Assembly: GCA_964478545.1 (NCBI GenBank)
Contig: CAYZIS010000004.1
Location: 69,630-133,629 of the forward strand
Length of the DNA stretch: 64,000 bases
Source: DQWO01 sp964478545
GTDB lineage: Bacteria; Desulfobacterota; Anaeroferrophillalia; Anaeroferrophillales; Anaeroferrophillaceae
Reading direction: 5' to 3'
Shown here: piece after piece, positions 1-9,862 of the stretch
Layout: each line of letters opens with the position of its first letter
Numbering within the stretch: the stretch's first letter is position 1
Notes under the pieces: model-generated
What the model was told of the DNA's origin: nothing
Database searches by the model: none
The model's input: the letters and a program-made list of their open reading frames with translations, nothing else
Program-made: the position numbers and the translations under genes

Positions 1-3000
1 GTTAATATTGAAGATCAGGCTCATAACGTTGGAATAAGTGGCACATGTGAAGGGCACATCAATCTGAATCATGACAATTTTATCGGTTATGGGTACGGGC
101 CTCACCAAATTGATGGGGAGCCAGCATGCTGGTCCACGTACTGGAACCCAGTTACGATATCTGCTTCTTCATCAGCGCCACAAGTAACGGTCATTTCCCC
201 CTTTGGAGGCGAAGTATGGGAAGTTGGGAACGCGAAACAAATCCAATGGACCCAAACGGGAACATTCGATTCCTTTACCATTCAGATTTCAAGAGATGGC
301 GGGCTGACGTGGAGTGATATAGAATCCGGTTTGCCCGGCAACTATACATACCGGGACTGGACAGTGACCCCTCCAGAATCCACATCGTGCCAGATAAAAG
401 TAATTGGGTATTATGCTGGGGGCTCGATAGATGATTCCAGTGTCAGCAATTTTACCATTGGGCAGCTGACACTCACTTCACCGGATGGTGGTGAGATCTG
501 GCAGACTGGAAGTACGCACGATATCACATGGTTTTCCGCCGGGGTGTTCGGCAATATTCTGATTCAGCCTTATCTTGACGGCGAACCGCAAGCACCAATC
601 ACGACAACGGCTCAAAACACGGGAAATTATCCATGGTCTATTCCCATCGATTACCCTTCCGGTACTACTTACACAATCGGTATCAGTGCATTAGGCGGCT
701 TGATATCAGATTTCAGCTACTCAAACTTTACGATTGAAGAAGATGTTCCCCTTGGTCCGGTTCTGAACATCACTCCATTGAATCGTGATCTGCCCTTTAC
801 GGCCGGTACCACTACCTTCCAGGTGGAAAATACCGGCATGCCCGACACCCTCAACTGGACAGCATTGACAAGCACCCCCTGGCTGACCATTACTGATGGT
901 TTTTCCGGCCTTGACAGTGGCATGATTACTGTAGAATACGAAGCTAACAGCGGCGGGTCCCGAACGGGAATTCTGACCGTCATCGCTCCGGACGCCACCG
1001 GCAGCCCGGCGATGGTGACGATTTATCAGGAAGAAGATTTCACTTCCACCGCCGTTCCTCTGCCGTCCTACGATCTGCCTTTCACCAACGAATATGCCGG
1101 CGAAAACATATGCTATACCCTTGATTTGACCCGCTGCCAGGGGATCAGTATCGCTCTCAATGCCCATCTGGCTTCCGGTTACCTGGGTTGCGGCCTGTAC
1201 GATTCGTTGGGCAATCGGCTGGTTTACTGCATCAATGACCAGATCGAAGACGGCGAATACGGTTATCTGAACTTCAACCCAACCTTGACGGGGACCTATT
1301 ACCTCAGGGTATTCGGCTCTCCGGATGCCGTCGGTACCTTTGACCTGGTAGTTTACGATGCCTGGTTTAATGCCGGAGTAACGGATGGCGACCGGGATTT
1401 TTTCGCCACCCTCTACACCGCCCGGTTTCTCGGCAATGACATCTTTCTCCTCGGTCCCCATGACAGTGATTTTTTCCGGTTTGCCGCTCAAAGTGGTGAT
1501 CAGATCGCTGTCAGCCTGTTGCCCCATATCAGTCAGGGAACGCTGGATATCAACCTGCTGGACCGTTCGGGTAACCTGCTGGCTGCCTGTGAGGATATTT
1601 ATGATGCTGCTGTTGCCGTCATCAGTCGGACCATCACCCTGGACGGCAACTATTACATCAAAATCGATCGCAATAACGGTGCCGTTGGAAATTACGACCT
1701 GGCGACCAATCCGGACATGATCATTAATGGCGATAATGAAGGCGACGGGCTTTCTGATGCCGCCGAATATCACTATGGTACCGCTCTTAATGCCGCCGAT
1801 ACTGATGGTGATGGGGTATCAGACTATTCTGAGGTGGCACAAGGTTCGGATCCCTTGCATAATTACCCGGTAGTGGTTGCCGATAATGCCGTTAGCATGG
1901 CTACCGCCGTTGCCGTCCCAGCTCTTGATGTGCCGTTTACTGCTGAGCTGCCGGCTGATGTTGCCGCTTCCTACTATGCCATGAATCTTGCGGCCGGCCA
2001 GGAGATTGCTGTTTCCCTGTCGCCCCGGATCAATGTGGGCAACCTCGACCTCAGCCTCCTCGATCATGCCGGAGCAACCATTGCCGCCGTCGATGATATC
2101 TACGGTGCTGCCGACTGCGTGGTCACGGGGACAAATCAATTGCAGAGAGGAGTTATAACCGGAACCATCACCCTTGACGGTGATTATTATATTAAGATCG
2201 ATCGTGACGACGGCGCCTACGGCAATGTTGACCTGGCAGTCTATAACGGCTGGGAGAATCCCGGAACGACGGACTGCGACCGGAATTTCTATTCCACCCG
2301 CAATACCGCCCGCTTCCTCTATGGTGGCAACTACCCGCTCAGCTGGTATGACAGTGACTTTTTCCGTTTCACCGCCGAAAGCGGCGACCAGGTTTTCTTC
2401 AGCCTGACACCATATATCAACGTGGGCAGCCTGGATATCAGCCTCCTTGATCAATACGGCAATATCATCACTGCCAGCGAAGAGGTCTATGGTGACACTA
2501 TCGCCATCACCAGGACCGTTATCATCAGCGACACCATCACCCTTGAGGGTGACTATTATGTCAAGATCAATCGACATGACAATGCTTACGGTAATTATGA
2601 CCTGCTGACTGCCGGGATTAATAGTGATTCTGATGCCGACGGCATGGCGGATGCCTGGGAGATGTACTATTTCTGCCATCTCGGTAGAGACGGCTATGGC
2701 GACTGGGATGATGACGGGTTGAGCGATAAAGACGAGTATGATCTGTCAACTAATCCACGCTGCGGTGATACCGACGGCGACCTGATGCCGGATGCCTGGG
2801 AAGTTCTTCATGGCCTCGACCCGCTGGAGGATGATGCTGGGGATGACCAGGATTTTGACATGCTGTCTAACTATGGAGAATATGACAATAACTGCGATCC
2901 CACCAACCCCGACACTGATCATGATCAGATGATCGACGGCTGGGAAGTAATGAACGATCTCAACCCCCTCGTTGATGATGTGTTGGAAGATCCTGACCAG

Positions 3001-3708
3001 GACGGCCACAGCAACCTTGGGGAGTTTCTTTCCGGCAGTAACCCCCTGGATAAGCAGGACATCCCGCCGCTCAAGGCTGATTTCAATTATGATCTTGATG
3101 CCGATGGCCTGGACCTGATTGATATCATTCTGGATGTTGCAGCAGGTGACTGTGCTCCGGGTGTCTTTTGTGCCGCCGATCTTGATGGAGACGGCGATGT
3201 TGACGACGTCGATCTGATGCTTTTCGCGGAGGATTTTGGAAGAGTGGAATCTTCCTGTACAGCTGATGATCTTTCTTCCTGCATGACGGAAAACCAGTGC
3301 AAGAGTTCGGGCTTTTACTGGTACGATGGTGGTTATGGCATACCTGCCTGCTATTCGGAACCAAAGTGCCGGTTGGACAACCTTGCCGGCTGTGAAACCG
3401 AGGTTGAATGCGCTGCGCTCGGAGCTTACTGGTATGATGAAACCTGCAACGCCGAACCTGCTTGTATGTATTTCGCTGATTGTGATACCTCTGAAAGGTG
3501 TATAAACTCAGGATTTTACTGGTATGATGGGAGTTGCCACGAAGAACCTGACCCTGTTTGCAGCCCGGACAACCTGGCAGGCTGCGTGACTGAAGCCGAT
3601 TGTGTGGATAATGGTGGCGAATGGCATAATTATACAACCTCCGGCGCCATCAACTGTACGGCGAAAACAACAACTACGTCATCAACAAACACGGGATCAA
3701 TAAATTGA
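1..3708 (+). CDS. Large secreted multidomain surface protein (5' end outside window)
   Basis: The frame is open from base 1, so the true start lies upstream; 1235 residues are visible. Order seen: end of a beta-helix-like region (residues 1-55); two KNH/Kre9-like Ig modules with GGE(V/I)W signatures (about 63-245); a BACON-like module (about 252-345); four pre-peptidase C-terminal (PPC) type beta modules (about 350-565 and 630-860); Asp-rich thrombospondin-3/EF-hand-like calcium loops (about 570-625 and 875-1015); a dockerin-like pair of DxDxDG loops (about 1020-1080); and about four Cys-rich repeats ending with YWYD-C motifs (1085-1220). No catalytic domain is visible, so adhesion or surface structure is the inference. 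The Asp/Gly-rich code creates long false ORFs on the other strand. The next gene is another secreted protein. Confidence 0.85.
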   Translation, partial: VNIEDQAHNVGISGTCEGHINLNHDNFIGYGYGPHQIDGEPACWSTYWNPVTISASSSAPQVTVISPFGGEVWEVGNAKQIQWTQTGTFDSFTIQISRDGGLTWSDIESGLPGNYTYRDWTVTPPESTSCQIKVIGYYAGGSIDDSSVSNFTIGQLTLTSPDGGEIWQTGSTHDITWFSAGVFGNILIQPYLDGEPQAPITTTAQNTGNYPWSIPIDYPSGTTYTIGISALGGLISDFSYSNFTIEEDVPLGPVLNITPLNRDLPFTAGTTTFQVENTGMPDTLNWTALTSTPWLTITDGFSGLDSGMITVEYEANSGGSRTGILTVIAPDATGSPAMVTIYQEEDFTSTAVPLPSYDLPFTNEYAGENICYTLDLTRCQGISIALNAHLASGYLGCGLYDSLGNRLVYCINDQIEDGEYGYLNFNPTLTGTYYLRVFGSPDAVGTFDLVVYDAWFNAGVTDGDRDFFATLYTARFLGNDIFLLGPHDSDFFRFAAQSGDQIAVSLLPHISQGTLDINLLDRSGNLLAACEDIYDAAVAVISRTITLDGNYYIKIDRNNGAVGNYDLATNPDMIINGDNEGDGLSDAAEYHYGTALNAADTDGDGVSDYSEVAQGSDPLHNYPVVVADNAVSMATAVAVPALDVPFTAELPADVAASYYAMNLAAGQEIAVSLSPRINVGNLDLSLLDHAGATIAAVDDIYGAADCVVTGTNQLQRGVITGTITLDGDYYIKIDRDDGAYGNVDLAVYNGWENPGTTDCDRNFYSTRNTARFLYGGNYPLSWYDSDFFRFTAESGDQVFFSLTPYINVGSLDISLLDQYGNIITASEEVYGDTIAITRTVIISDTITLEGDYYVKINRHDNAYGNYDLLTAGINSDSDADGMADAWEMYYFCHLGRDGYGDWDDDGLSDKDEYDLSTNPRCGDTDGDLMPDAWEVLHGLDPLEDDAGDDQDFDMLSNYGEYDNNCDPTNPDTDHDQMIDGWEVMNDLNPLVDDVLEDPDQDGHSNLGEFLSGSNPLDKQDIPPLKADFNYDLDADGLDLIDIILDVAAGDCAPGVFCAADLDGDGDVDDVDLMLFAEDFGRVESSCTADDLSSCMTENQCKSSGFYWYDGGYGIPACYSEPKCRLDNLAGCETEVECAALGAYWYDETCNAEPACMYFADCDTSERCINSGFYWYDGSCHEEPDPVCSPDNLAGCVTEADCVDNGGEWHNYTTSGAINCTAKTTTTSSTNTGSIN

Positions 3709-3879
3709 TTTGCATTTTTAGCAGGATCTCCCTCTACTACCTGTGGTCCTGATCACCTGGAAGCTTGTGATATGGAGGCATGCGCGGCTCTTGGCAGAGA
3801 AGATACTACTGGTATAATGATTCCTGCCATGACGAACCAGTTCACTGGATACCCTGCTGGATATTTTGTTGCCGGTTAA
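3709..3879 (+). pseudogene. Decayed extra Cys-rich repeat downstream of the surface protein
   Basis: After the TGA at 3706-3708 the same frame stays open and from 3742 encodes a further copy of the Cys-rich repeat (CGPDHLEACDMEACAALG). Near 3812 the repeat continues in another frame (YYWYNDSCHDEP), so one base change in length plus the stop codon separate it from the gene. The four intact repeats upstream share the same spacing of Cys and the YWYD motif. The simplest reading is that the protein once had at least one more repeat and the 3' end has decayed; a sequencing or assembly error at the stop and shift is the alternative. Confidence 0.6.
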
Positions 3880-3947
3880 AAATAACCTGAGCCCTTGATT
3901 TCCCTGAGGCTGTAGACAATCATCAAGAAGCAAGAAAGGCAATAATC

Positions 3948-5426
3948 ATGAAAGGGAAAATAATATTTTTTCTCCTGCTGATCATATTGATTTCCCCAAC
4001 TTTGGGAATAGCGGAAACCGAGGTTAGCGGTGTTATCGGCAGTAATGCCACCTGGACGTTAGCGGGAAGCCCCTATATTGTAACTGGAAATATTTTGGTT
4101 TCTGAGAATGTTGAGCTGATAATTGAGCCAGGGGTTATGGTAAAATTCAGAGAGTGCCCATTGGATTGGCAGGAATACTATATCAGGATTGACGGAACAT
4201 TAAAAGCCGAGGGGGAACAGGATAATCCAATTGTTTTTACCATTGAAAGTGAAGGTTACAATTGGGGATGTATAGGCTTTACTGATACAAGTGTTGACTG
4301 GGACGAAACGATTTCCACGGGGTGTATTCTGAGTAATTGTATTTTAGAATATGGGGGTGTCCATGGTGGTGGTATGAACGAGTTTAGCGATGCGATAATC
4401 AGATGTTTTTCATCTTCCCCGATGATCAGGAACAATATTATAAGATACAGTTATAATGATGCAATTAGATGTGAAGGGTCTGACCATTTGAAAATTGTAA
4501 ATAATTATATCTATAATAATAAATCGAGGGGAGTATTGATGCTCTCAGGTAGTGGTGTGATTGACAATAATGTAATAAAGGATAATGGACAAGGTATTTA
4601 TTTAGGTTCTATGGTGGAAGATACAGAAATAACAAACAACACCATTAATATCTCACTACCAGAACAATTCGGGGCTTGTATAAGAATAGACATGTGGGAC
4701 TTTAGCGAAAGCAACGTGCTCATTTCTAATAATGATATTGCAAGTAGCAACGTCAATTCCAATGCGATTTCATTAATATTGCAATATAATATTAGCAGCT
4801 TGGAAAATATTCAATTTTCCCACAACAATATAAATAATACTGGAGGACTCTTTTGTGTATATCTGGTAGATGGTTCTGATAATGGTGACAAGATTCTCAA
4901 CATGACAAACAATTGGTGGGGAGCAACCGACGAAAACGAAATCAATCAGCTGATATATGATTTCAACGATGACTTTAACCTCCCCATAGTAGATTACCTG
5001 CCCTTTGCAACCGAAGAAATTTCAGAATCGGGTTCTACTTTACCTCCTTTGCCAATAGAACCTCCATTGCCAAGCCCTCCAACAGCGGTCGCCGGTTCTG
5101 ACCAGATGGTTTTTAATGAAATTATCCTGGACGGCAGCTTGTCGTCTGACCCTGATGGGGACATCGTTTCTTATGTGTGGACAGTTAGGCGAAGAGAGGA
5201 TATCATTTTCACTCCACCCGTTATGACTGTTGAAGGTGTGAATCCAACAATCTCAGGATTGACCCCCGGATTCTACGATATATCCCTGGCTGTCACGGAT
5301 AGTTCCGGGTTAGTTGGTACGGATGGAATGATTTGTGCCGCTATGGGCCGCAAAGGTGATTTTGATCAAGATGGTGATGTAGACGGAGATGATTTAGCTG
5401 AATTTTCAGAAAATTTTGGAATGTAG
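3948..5426 (+). CDS. Secreted parallel beta-helix protein with PKD and dockerin-like domains
   Basis: 492 residues. An N-terminal signal peptide (MKGKIIFFLLLIILISPTLG) is followed by an Asn-rich right-handed parallel beta-helix of the NosD/CASH type (about 50-340), closing with an NNWWGATDENEI motif typical of such helices. A proline-rich linker leads to a PKD-like module (about 375-460), and the C-terminus (about 470-492) has one dockerin-like loop, DFDQDGDVDGDDLAEF. The ATG has an AGAAAGG site about 8 bases upstream. The gene is visibly richer in A+T than its neighbours, which may point to transfer. No polysaccharide lyase residues can be assigned. Function is unknown; carbohydrate binding or surface display is inferred. 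Confidence 0.85.
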   Translation: MKGKIIFFLLLIILISPTLGIAETEVSGVIGSNATWTLAGSPYIVTGNILVSENVELIIEPGVMVKFRECPLDWQEYYIRIDGTLKAEGEQDNPIVFTIESEGYNWGCIGFTDTSVDWDETISTGCILSNCILEYGGVHGGGMNEFSDAIIRCFSSSPMIRNNIIRYSYNDAIRCEGSDHLKIVNNYIYNNKSRGVLMLSGSGVIDNNVIKDNGQGIYLGSMVEDTEITNNTINISLPEQFGACIRIDMWDFSESNVLISNNDIASSNVNSNAISLILQYNISSLENIQFSHNNINNTGGLFCVYLVDGSDNGDKILNMTNNWWGATDENEINQLIYDFNDDFNLPIVDYLPFATEEISESGSTLPPLPIEPPLPSPPTAVAGSDQMVFNEIILDGSLSSDPDGDIVSYVWTVRRREDIIFTPPVMTVEGVNPTISGLTPGFYDISLAVTDSSGLVGTDGMICAAMGRKGDFDQDGDVDGDDLAEFSENFGM

Positions 5427-5485
5427 GAGGAATTTAAGATTGGTTTTTCAGCTTTGATAGAACAGAAAGTTTCCAGTATGTGGGT

Positions 5486-8400
5486 TTATTCGGCCAGATA
5501 TTGCTGGAGACTGACAATGAAATCTTGCAGAGATTGTTTGTCCGCCAAGGGAGCCAGTCGCATGGCCGCTTTAGCATGTTCCAGGGCTTTACCATACTGC
5601 TTAACCGACTGGTAAAGAACGGCCAGATTTTTGTTACCTTGGTAATTCTCAGGTTGCAGTGAAAGAACCATTTCGTTTTCCCTGATGGCATCATACCAGC
5701 GGCCTTGCTTGATGTAAATATAACCCAGCACCGTGTGGGCTTTGACCGTTGTTGAATCCAAAGACAAAGCCTTGCGGTACATGTTGCTTGCCAAATCCAG
5801 CTGTTGGGTCGAGATATATGCATCACCCAGCAATAGATAGGTATGCTGAACCCGGTCATCAAGGCTCAGGGAATGATTGTACTTTTCAAGGGCTTTACGG
5901 TGATCTCTCAGCAGAAAATACATCCTTCCCCACTCGTCCCAGAGCAAAGGGTCCCCCGGTTTCAGTGCCACGGCCTGGCGATAATAATCGCGGGCATGCT
6001 GAAGCTTTTCATTCCGTCTCTTGCCTGCAGGCAGGGAATTGGCCCATATCCGGTTTATTTGTCCCAACTTGGCGGTATTGTCCACCTTCAAGGGGCTTAA
6101 TTGTTGAGCTCGGGCTGCAGCCAGGGCGCTGTATTGCAGCAGTTCAAATTTCCCCAACCGGGCAATTTCCTCAGGAGGAAAGGCAGTCAGGTTATCGACA
6201 GTCGCGACAGAAAAGGTTTCCTGTTGAACGTTTTTCATCTTCTTGGCTTTTTCAACCAGGGCGGTACTAAGCTTCCGATAATAAGAATCCTCCCTGGGCG
6301 ACAGCTCAATGGCCCGTGTCTGTAATGCGATGCCATAATTCCACCTCCCTTGTTTATAGGACGTTTGCGCCTGCTCACCGTACGTATCCGCCATCACCTG
6401 CTTCAACTGCGTTTGCACAACCAGGTAGAAAGTGCCTCCCAGCAGAAAAAGATAGATGATCCATCGGCCTTTTCCTGTAATGAGGCGGTCAGAGGTTTCC
6501 TGTCTTACCTGCACGAAAGCAAAAAGGATGCAGACAATCAAGAGAATGAAATAATAAAGAGATTCAATTTTAACCAAAAGATCAGCCAGTCCCATTGCAT
6601 CCGTTTGCGCTGGAATAGCAGCCAGAAAATGGGCTAATATGAGCACTACCGGCAATAATACAACCAACACCCAAAAAAAAGCTTTGCCGGCTGCTTTCCA
6701 CAACTGCCTTGGCTGATAGACTGCATTGTTTTGGCTCAATTCCGCCGTCATTATGCCTGTTCCCAGGATAACCGTTATACCGTACATGCATACCATGGCT
6801 ATGGAGAGGTGAACATGACCATCATTGAGTTCTCGAACAAAAGGGGACTGCATAATGGTGAATATTGAGGTAAGATCCCGGTTATTATGCATAAAAATAA
6901 AACTCATGGTTATCAAGATCACCGACAAGGGCAGGGCCACATGGCCCATGAGCTGGTTGCCGGTTTTTCGAGACCTGGAATCATCAGTGGAGGGCACATT
7001 GTTCATTCGGGACATTGCAGCCATCAGGCCGATAATTATCCAGAAATACAGGCGGCTGGCTGAACTGGAAAAGCCAAAATTGATTTCGACGAAATGGGCA
7101 ATTATCGCGGCAAGCAGGGCCGCCGACAGTGTCTGGGACAATCTTGGTAACTTTTCCTTGCGATGATCACCATTCCGGTACTGGAAAAACCAGACAAGAA
7201 GATAGACTCCCATGCCAACCACAACGCCGGCAGGAAAACCGATGCCAATAAATTCTTTTCCCCAGAAAAGCCCAAAGATCGTGGTTCCGGCAATGGCACC
7301 TCCCATCAGCAGGGCAACGAATAATAGGCGCTGCTTTCTGGAGGCCAGCAGGCCGAGCCACAGGAAGCCGCAGAAAAAAACTACCGCAAACAGCAGCATT
7401 TCCGCCAGAAAACCAGCGATACCTGTAGTGATAAGTACATCAAAGGCAGAGTTGTGGGCCCGATCCGGCAACGCTTTGTGTCCTTCGACGTGAGCCAGGG
7501 CAGGTGAGTAATATCGGTTGAATACCAGACCCATAGTTTCTGGTCCATAGCCTATAAATGGCCGCAAACGATGAAATTGATCAACCCGGCCGTCAGGAAA
7601 CTTTAGCGGTGTATCCGTAGTGAGGAGATCGACACAGCCTTTCCATAGTACAGCCCGCACGTTCCCGCTGCCGGATTTGGTATCCGTCAGGGAACCCAAC
7701 CGGTTAAAGCAAGCAATCTTTTTAAGCGGCTCCAGCGGCGTGTGAGGCTGGTTCAACAACAAAACAAAAAACATTGATCCGGCGGCAAGGGTGATGGCAA
7801 CCCAGACTACCCAACGTTTGCTCTGCAGTGTTCCCATGATAACGACAAAGAAAAAAAGGCCGATTGCGAGGCCGATCCAGGGACCTCGGCTGCCGGTAAA
7901 AAGGATGCAAGCTGCCTGAGCGGCAAGAATAAGAAGGTAGGAAACTGCCAAGCCTGCATGTTGTACGTTACCGGTTCCTTTTTTCTGCGAAGATGATATT
8001 GAGTTCAGCAAGCGCGCCAGTGTTAAAGGCAGGACCATGATCAGATAGGCCGCTAGAAAAACCGAGTTTCCCATATTTGCGGCAACCCGGCTATGCGCAT
8101 CATCACGCCAGGGCAAAGGATCCAGGCCAAAGTGCTGAAAAATACCATACAGGGCTATGGGAACGCTGGTGATAACCAGGGCAGACACTATTCGGCTGAC
8201 TTGTTCCTGTTGGCGTAGATGATTTAATAAAATAATAAATACTGCTGCCGCGCCAAGGATTGAAAATGTTCCCTGGAGCCTTTCGAAAGAACCCCAAAAA
8301 CTGCTGTGAGTATGTACCGAAAAGAATGAGCTGATGACCGTGGCTGCTACAAGAAAAAAAGCGGGGATGATAAAAGGACAATCGCCAAAAAGACATCTGA

Positions 8401-8647
8401 TAGATCTGCTTACCCTGCAGTGCTCTGCGGTTTGCTTTAAGGCAAGAAGGATATTTTTTTCGCTTTCCAGGCGCTTGATGACCCACGCGGAAAGCATCAG
8501 CAAGATGATTGATTGCAGGAGAATTATTTTATCAGGTTCAAAAATGCGGCTGGAATAGATGTTGAAATAGAGGGGGGTAACGATAATGATCGAGATAATG
8601 CAGGACTCGATCAATCTATCGCAGAAGACGAATGCTTTTGATTGCAT
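5486..8647 (-). CDS. O-antigen ligase family membrane protein with C-terminal TPRs
   Basis: From the ATG at 8647 the protein has 1053 residues. The N-terminal two thirds contain many membrane segments with the Wzy_C/WaaL signature region around FTGSRGPWIGLAIG; the last third is soluble TPR repeats (for example DPLLWDEWGRMYFLLRDHRK and following). Such fusions attach or polymerise glycans at the periplasmic face of the inner membrane; the exact acceptor cannot be read. The frame is open for 33 codons further upstream, but those residues look non-coding and the ATG begins just before the first membrane segment. It converges with the beta-helix gene and lies downstream of the DUF218 gene on the same strand. 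Confidence 0.85.
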   Translation of the reverse strand: MQSKAFVFCDRLIESCIISIIIVTPLYFNIYSSRIFEPDKIILLQSIILLMLSAWVIKRLESEKNILLALKQTAEHCRVSRSIRCLFGDCPFIIPAFFLVAATVISSFFSVHTHSSFWGSFERLQGTFSILGAAAVFIILLNHLRQQEQVSRIVSALVITSVPIALYGIFQHFGLDPLPWRDDAHSRVAANMGNSVFLAAYLIMVLPLTLARLLNSISSSQKKGTGNVQHAGLAVSYLLILAAQAACILFTGSRGPWIGLAIGLFFFVVIMGTLQSKRWVVWVAITLAAGSMFFVLLLNQPHTPLEPLKKIACFNRLGSLTDTKSGSGNVRAVLWKGCVDLLTTDTPLKFPDGRVDQFHRLRPFIGYGPETMGLVFNRYYSPALAHVEGHKALPDRAHNSAFDVLITTGIAGFLAEMLLFAVVFFCGFLWLGLLASRKQRLLFVALLMGGAIAGTTIFGLFWGKEFIGIGFPAGVVVGMGVYLLVWFFQYRNGDHRKEKLPRLSQTLSAALLAAIIAHFVEINFGFSSSASRLYFWIIIGLMAAMSRMNNVPSTDDSRSRKTGNQLMGHVALPLSVILITMSFIFMHNNRDLTSIFTIMQSPFVRELNDGHVHLSIAMVCMYGITVILGTGIMTAELSQNNAVYQPRQLWKAAGKAFFWVLVVLLPVVLILAHFLAAIPAQTDAMGLADLLVKIESLYYFILLIVCILFAFVQVRQETSDRLITGKGRWIIYLFLLGGTFYLVVQTQLKQVMADTYGEQAQTSYKQGRWNYGIALQTRAIELSPREDSYYRKLSTALVEKAKKMKNVQQETFSVATVDNLTAFPPEEIARLGKFELLQYSALAAARAQQLSPLKVDNTAKLGQINRIWANSLPAGKRRNEKLQHARDYYRQAVALKPGDPLLWDEWGRMYFLLRDHRKALEKYNHSLSLDDRVQHTYLLLGDAYISTQQLDLASNMYRKALSLDSTTVKAHTVLGYIYIKQGRWYDAIRENEMVLSLQPENYQGNKNLAVLYQSVKQYGKALEHAKAAMRLAPLADKQSLQDFIVSLQQYLAE

Positions 8648-8857
8648 AAAGTTACTACTGTCCGGTGGTACCAAAATTGGGTAATGTTGGTTGCTTGAGA
8701 TTTTTAGTAATATCGGGCAAATCAGGTTTTGGGTTTGGCTGTCCAACGGCAGCTATAACTTCCGGCTCAATCCATCTTTCTCGTACCACCCTGTCCACTG
8801 GTGAGTCAAGTCATGGCGTTTATATTTTTATGTCTTCTTGGCAGGAAGGTGGTAAAA

Positions 8858-9475
8858 TCAATTATTTTCGGGTAGGTGAAGCAGGGCGTTCAGATATTTG
8901 ATGAATTCTTTCATCCTCAGGGTAGTTGGAATCCCCTCGTCCAGGCTATCGCTGGTGCCGGTTTTTGGCGGAATGGGATGGTAGTAAACTTCCAGTTGTG
9001 GCGGGAGGATTTTCTGGCAGAGATGATAGGCTCTTTTCACATGGAATGTCGAGGTGACGATGACCAGGGAATGAAAATGGTGTTGCCGGCAGAGGTCCCG
9101 CAAAGCCAGGATATTGGTCAGAGTGTTGTGGGATTGGTTTTCAATGATAATCCGCTTGGATTGCAGAATCTTTTGCTTGTCTCTTGAAAGTGAGAAAGAG
9201 GTCAGTATATCCCGGCTGCGGCTGCGGGGATTGGCGCCGATGATAAGCAGGTAATGGGCTTTACCCTGACGAAAGAGGTTGTAGCCTTGCTGAAGGCGTC
9301 CGGGACCGCCGGCCAGGACGGCAATGGCATCGACCTGGTAGCCATTAACTGCCGGCAGTCGGGGAGGGCTGACCCGGCTGTAGTCAAGGAAAAACCAGAG
9401 CAGCAGGTCAGCGATCAGCAATAAAAGAAAAGTTGCAGCGATAATGGAAAGTGTCAGAATTTGTTTCTTCTTCAT
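8858..9475 (-). CDS. DUF218 (SanA/YdcF/ElyC-type) membrane-anchored protein
   Basis: 205 residues. One N-terminal membrane segment (about 8-30) is followed by a DUF218 domain: AIAVLAGGPGRLQQG, a LLIIGAN strand and a SHNTLTNILALRDLC segment that matches the conserved E/S-x-x-T-x-x-N region of the family. E. coli members affect envelope permeability and peptidoglycan or ECA precursor handling; the biochemical role is unsettled. It is followed on the same strand, after about 210 bases, by the O-antigen-ligase-like gene, consistent with an envelope polysaccharide role. The gap between them carries only a short inverted repeat (8664-8671 and 8783-8790). Confidence 0.85.
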   Translation of the reverse strand: MKKKQILTLSIIAATFLLLLIADLLLWFFLDYSRVSPPRLPAVNGYQVDAIAVLAGGPGRLQQGYNLFRQGKAHYLLIIGANPRSRSRDILTSFSLSRDKQKILQSKRIIIENQSHNTLTNILALRDLCRQHHFHSLVIVTSTFHVKRAYHLCQKILPPQLEVYYHPIPPKTGTSDSLDEGIPTTLRMKEFIKYLNALLHLPENN

Positions 9476-9654
9476 ACGTTGAGGATTTTTGGCTTGATTT
9501 TACCACCCCGTTATGGTAATCCATCGGCTCCTTACCGGTTTGTATCAGTGTTTAAAGTTTAAGAGTTTTTTGCCGGTTGGCCGGTTAAAATATTCTACGG
9601 GTTTGCGCCGGCGAACAGCGAAAGTTTGTTGAAAATATTTTGGAGGTTGTACTC

Positions 9655-9843
9655 ATGTCTAAAGTTTGTGATATTTGTGGAAAAAGACCGCAGGTTGGTA
9701 ACAATGTCAGCCATGCTAACAATAGAACCAAAAAAACCTGGTTTCCGAACCTGCAGAAAGTCAACGCGGTGGTCAATGGTCAGAAGAAAAAAATCACTGT
9801 CTGTACTCGTTGTATCCGTAGCGGTGCAGTGAAAAAAGGTTGA
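9655..9843 (+). CDS. rpmB: 50S ribosomal protein L28
   Basis: 62 residues, the normal L28 length, with a basic body and two Cys pairs (CDIC at 5-8 and CTRC near 50-53) forming the zinc-binding variant of L28. The ATG at 9655 has a GGAGG site at 9642-9646; the longer frame with an MEVVL start is excluded by that site. The gene stands alone on the plus strand and converges with rel. It is a structural protein of the large ribosomal subunit. Confidence 0.97.
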   Translation: MSKVCDICGKRPQVGNNVSHANNRTKKTWFPNLQKVNAVVNGQKKKITVCTRCIRSGAVKKG

Positions 9844-9862
9844 TGGCCTGCCGGCAGTGCTT

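Noticed and set aside
721..2679. Long minus-strand ORFs opposite the large surface protein
   Set aside because: They arise from the Asp/Gly-rich codons of the plus-strand gene; their translations show no domain and no ribosome sites.
3706..3708. TGA as a selenocysteine codon in the Cys-rich protein
   Set aside because: No SECIS-like hairpin was seen just after it, and a frameshift follows soon; simple decay explains both.
8664..8790. Inverted pair GGTGGTAC/GTACCACC between the DUF218 and ligase genes as a mobile element
   Set aside because: The pair is only 8 bases, and the outer ends do not match; no second copy was found.
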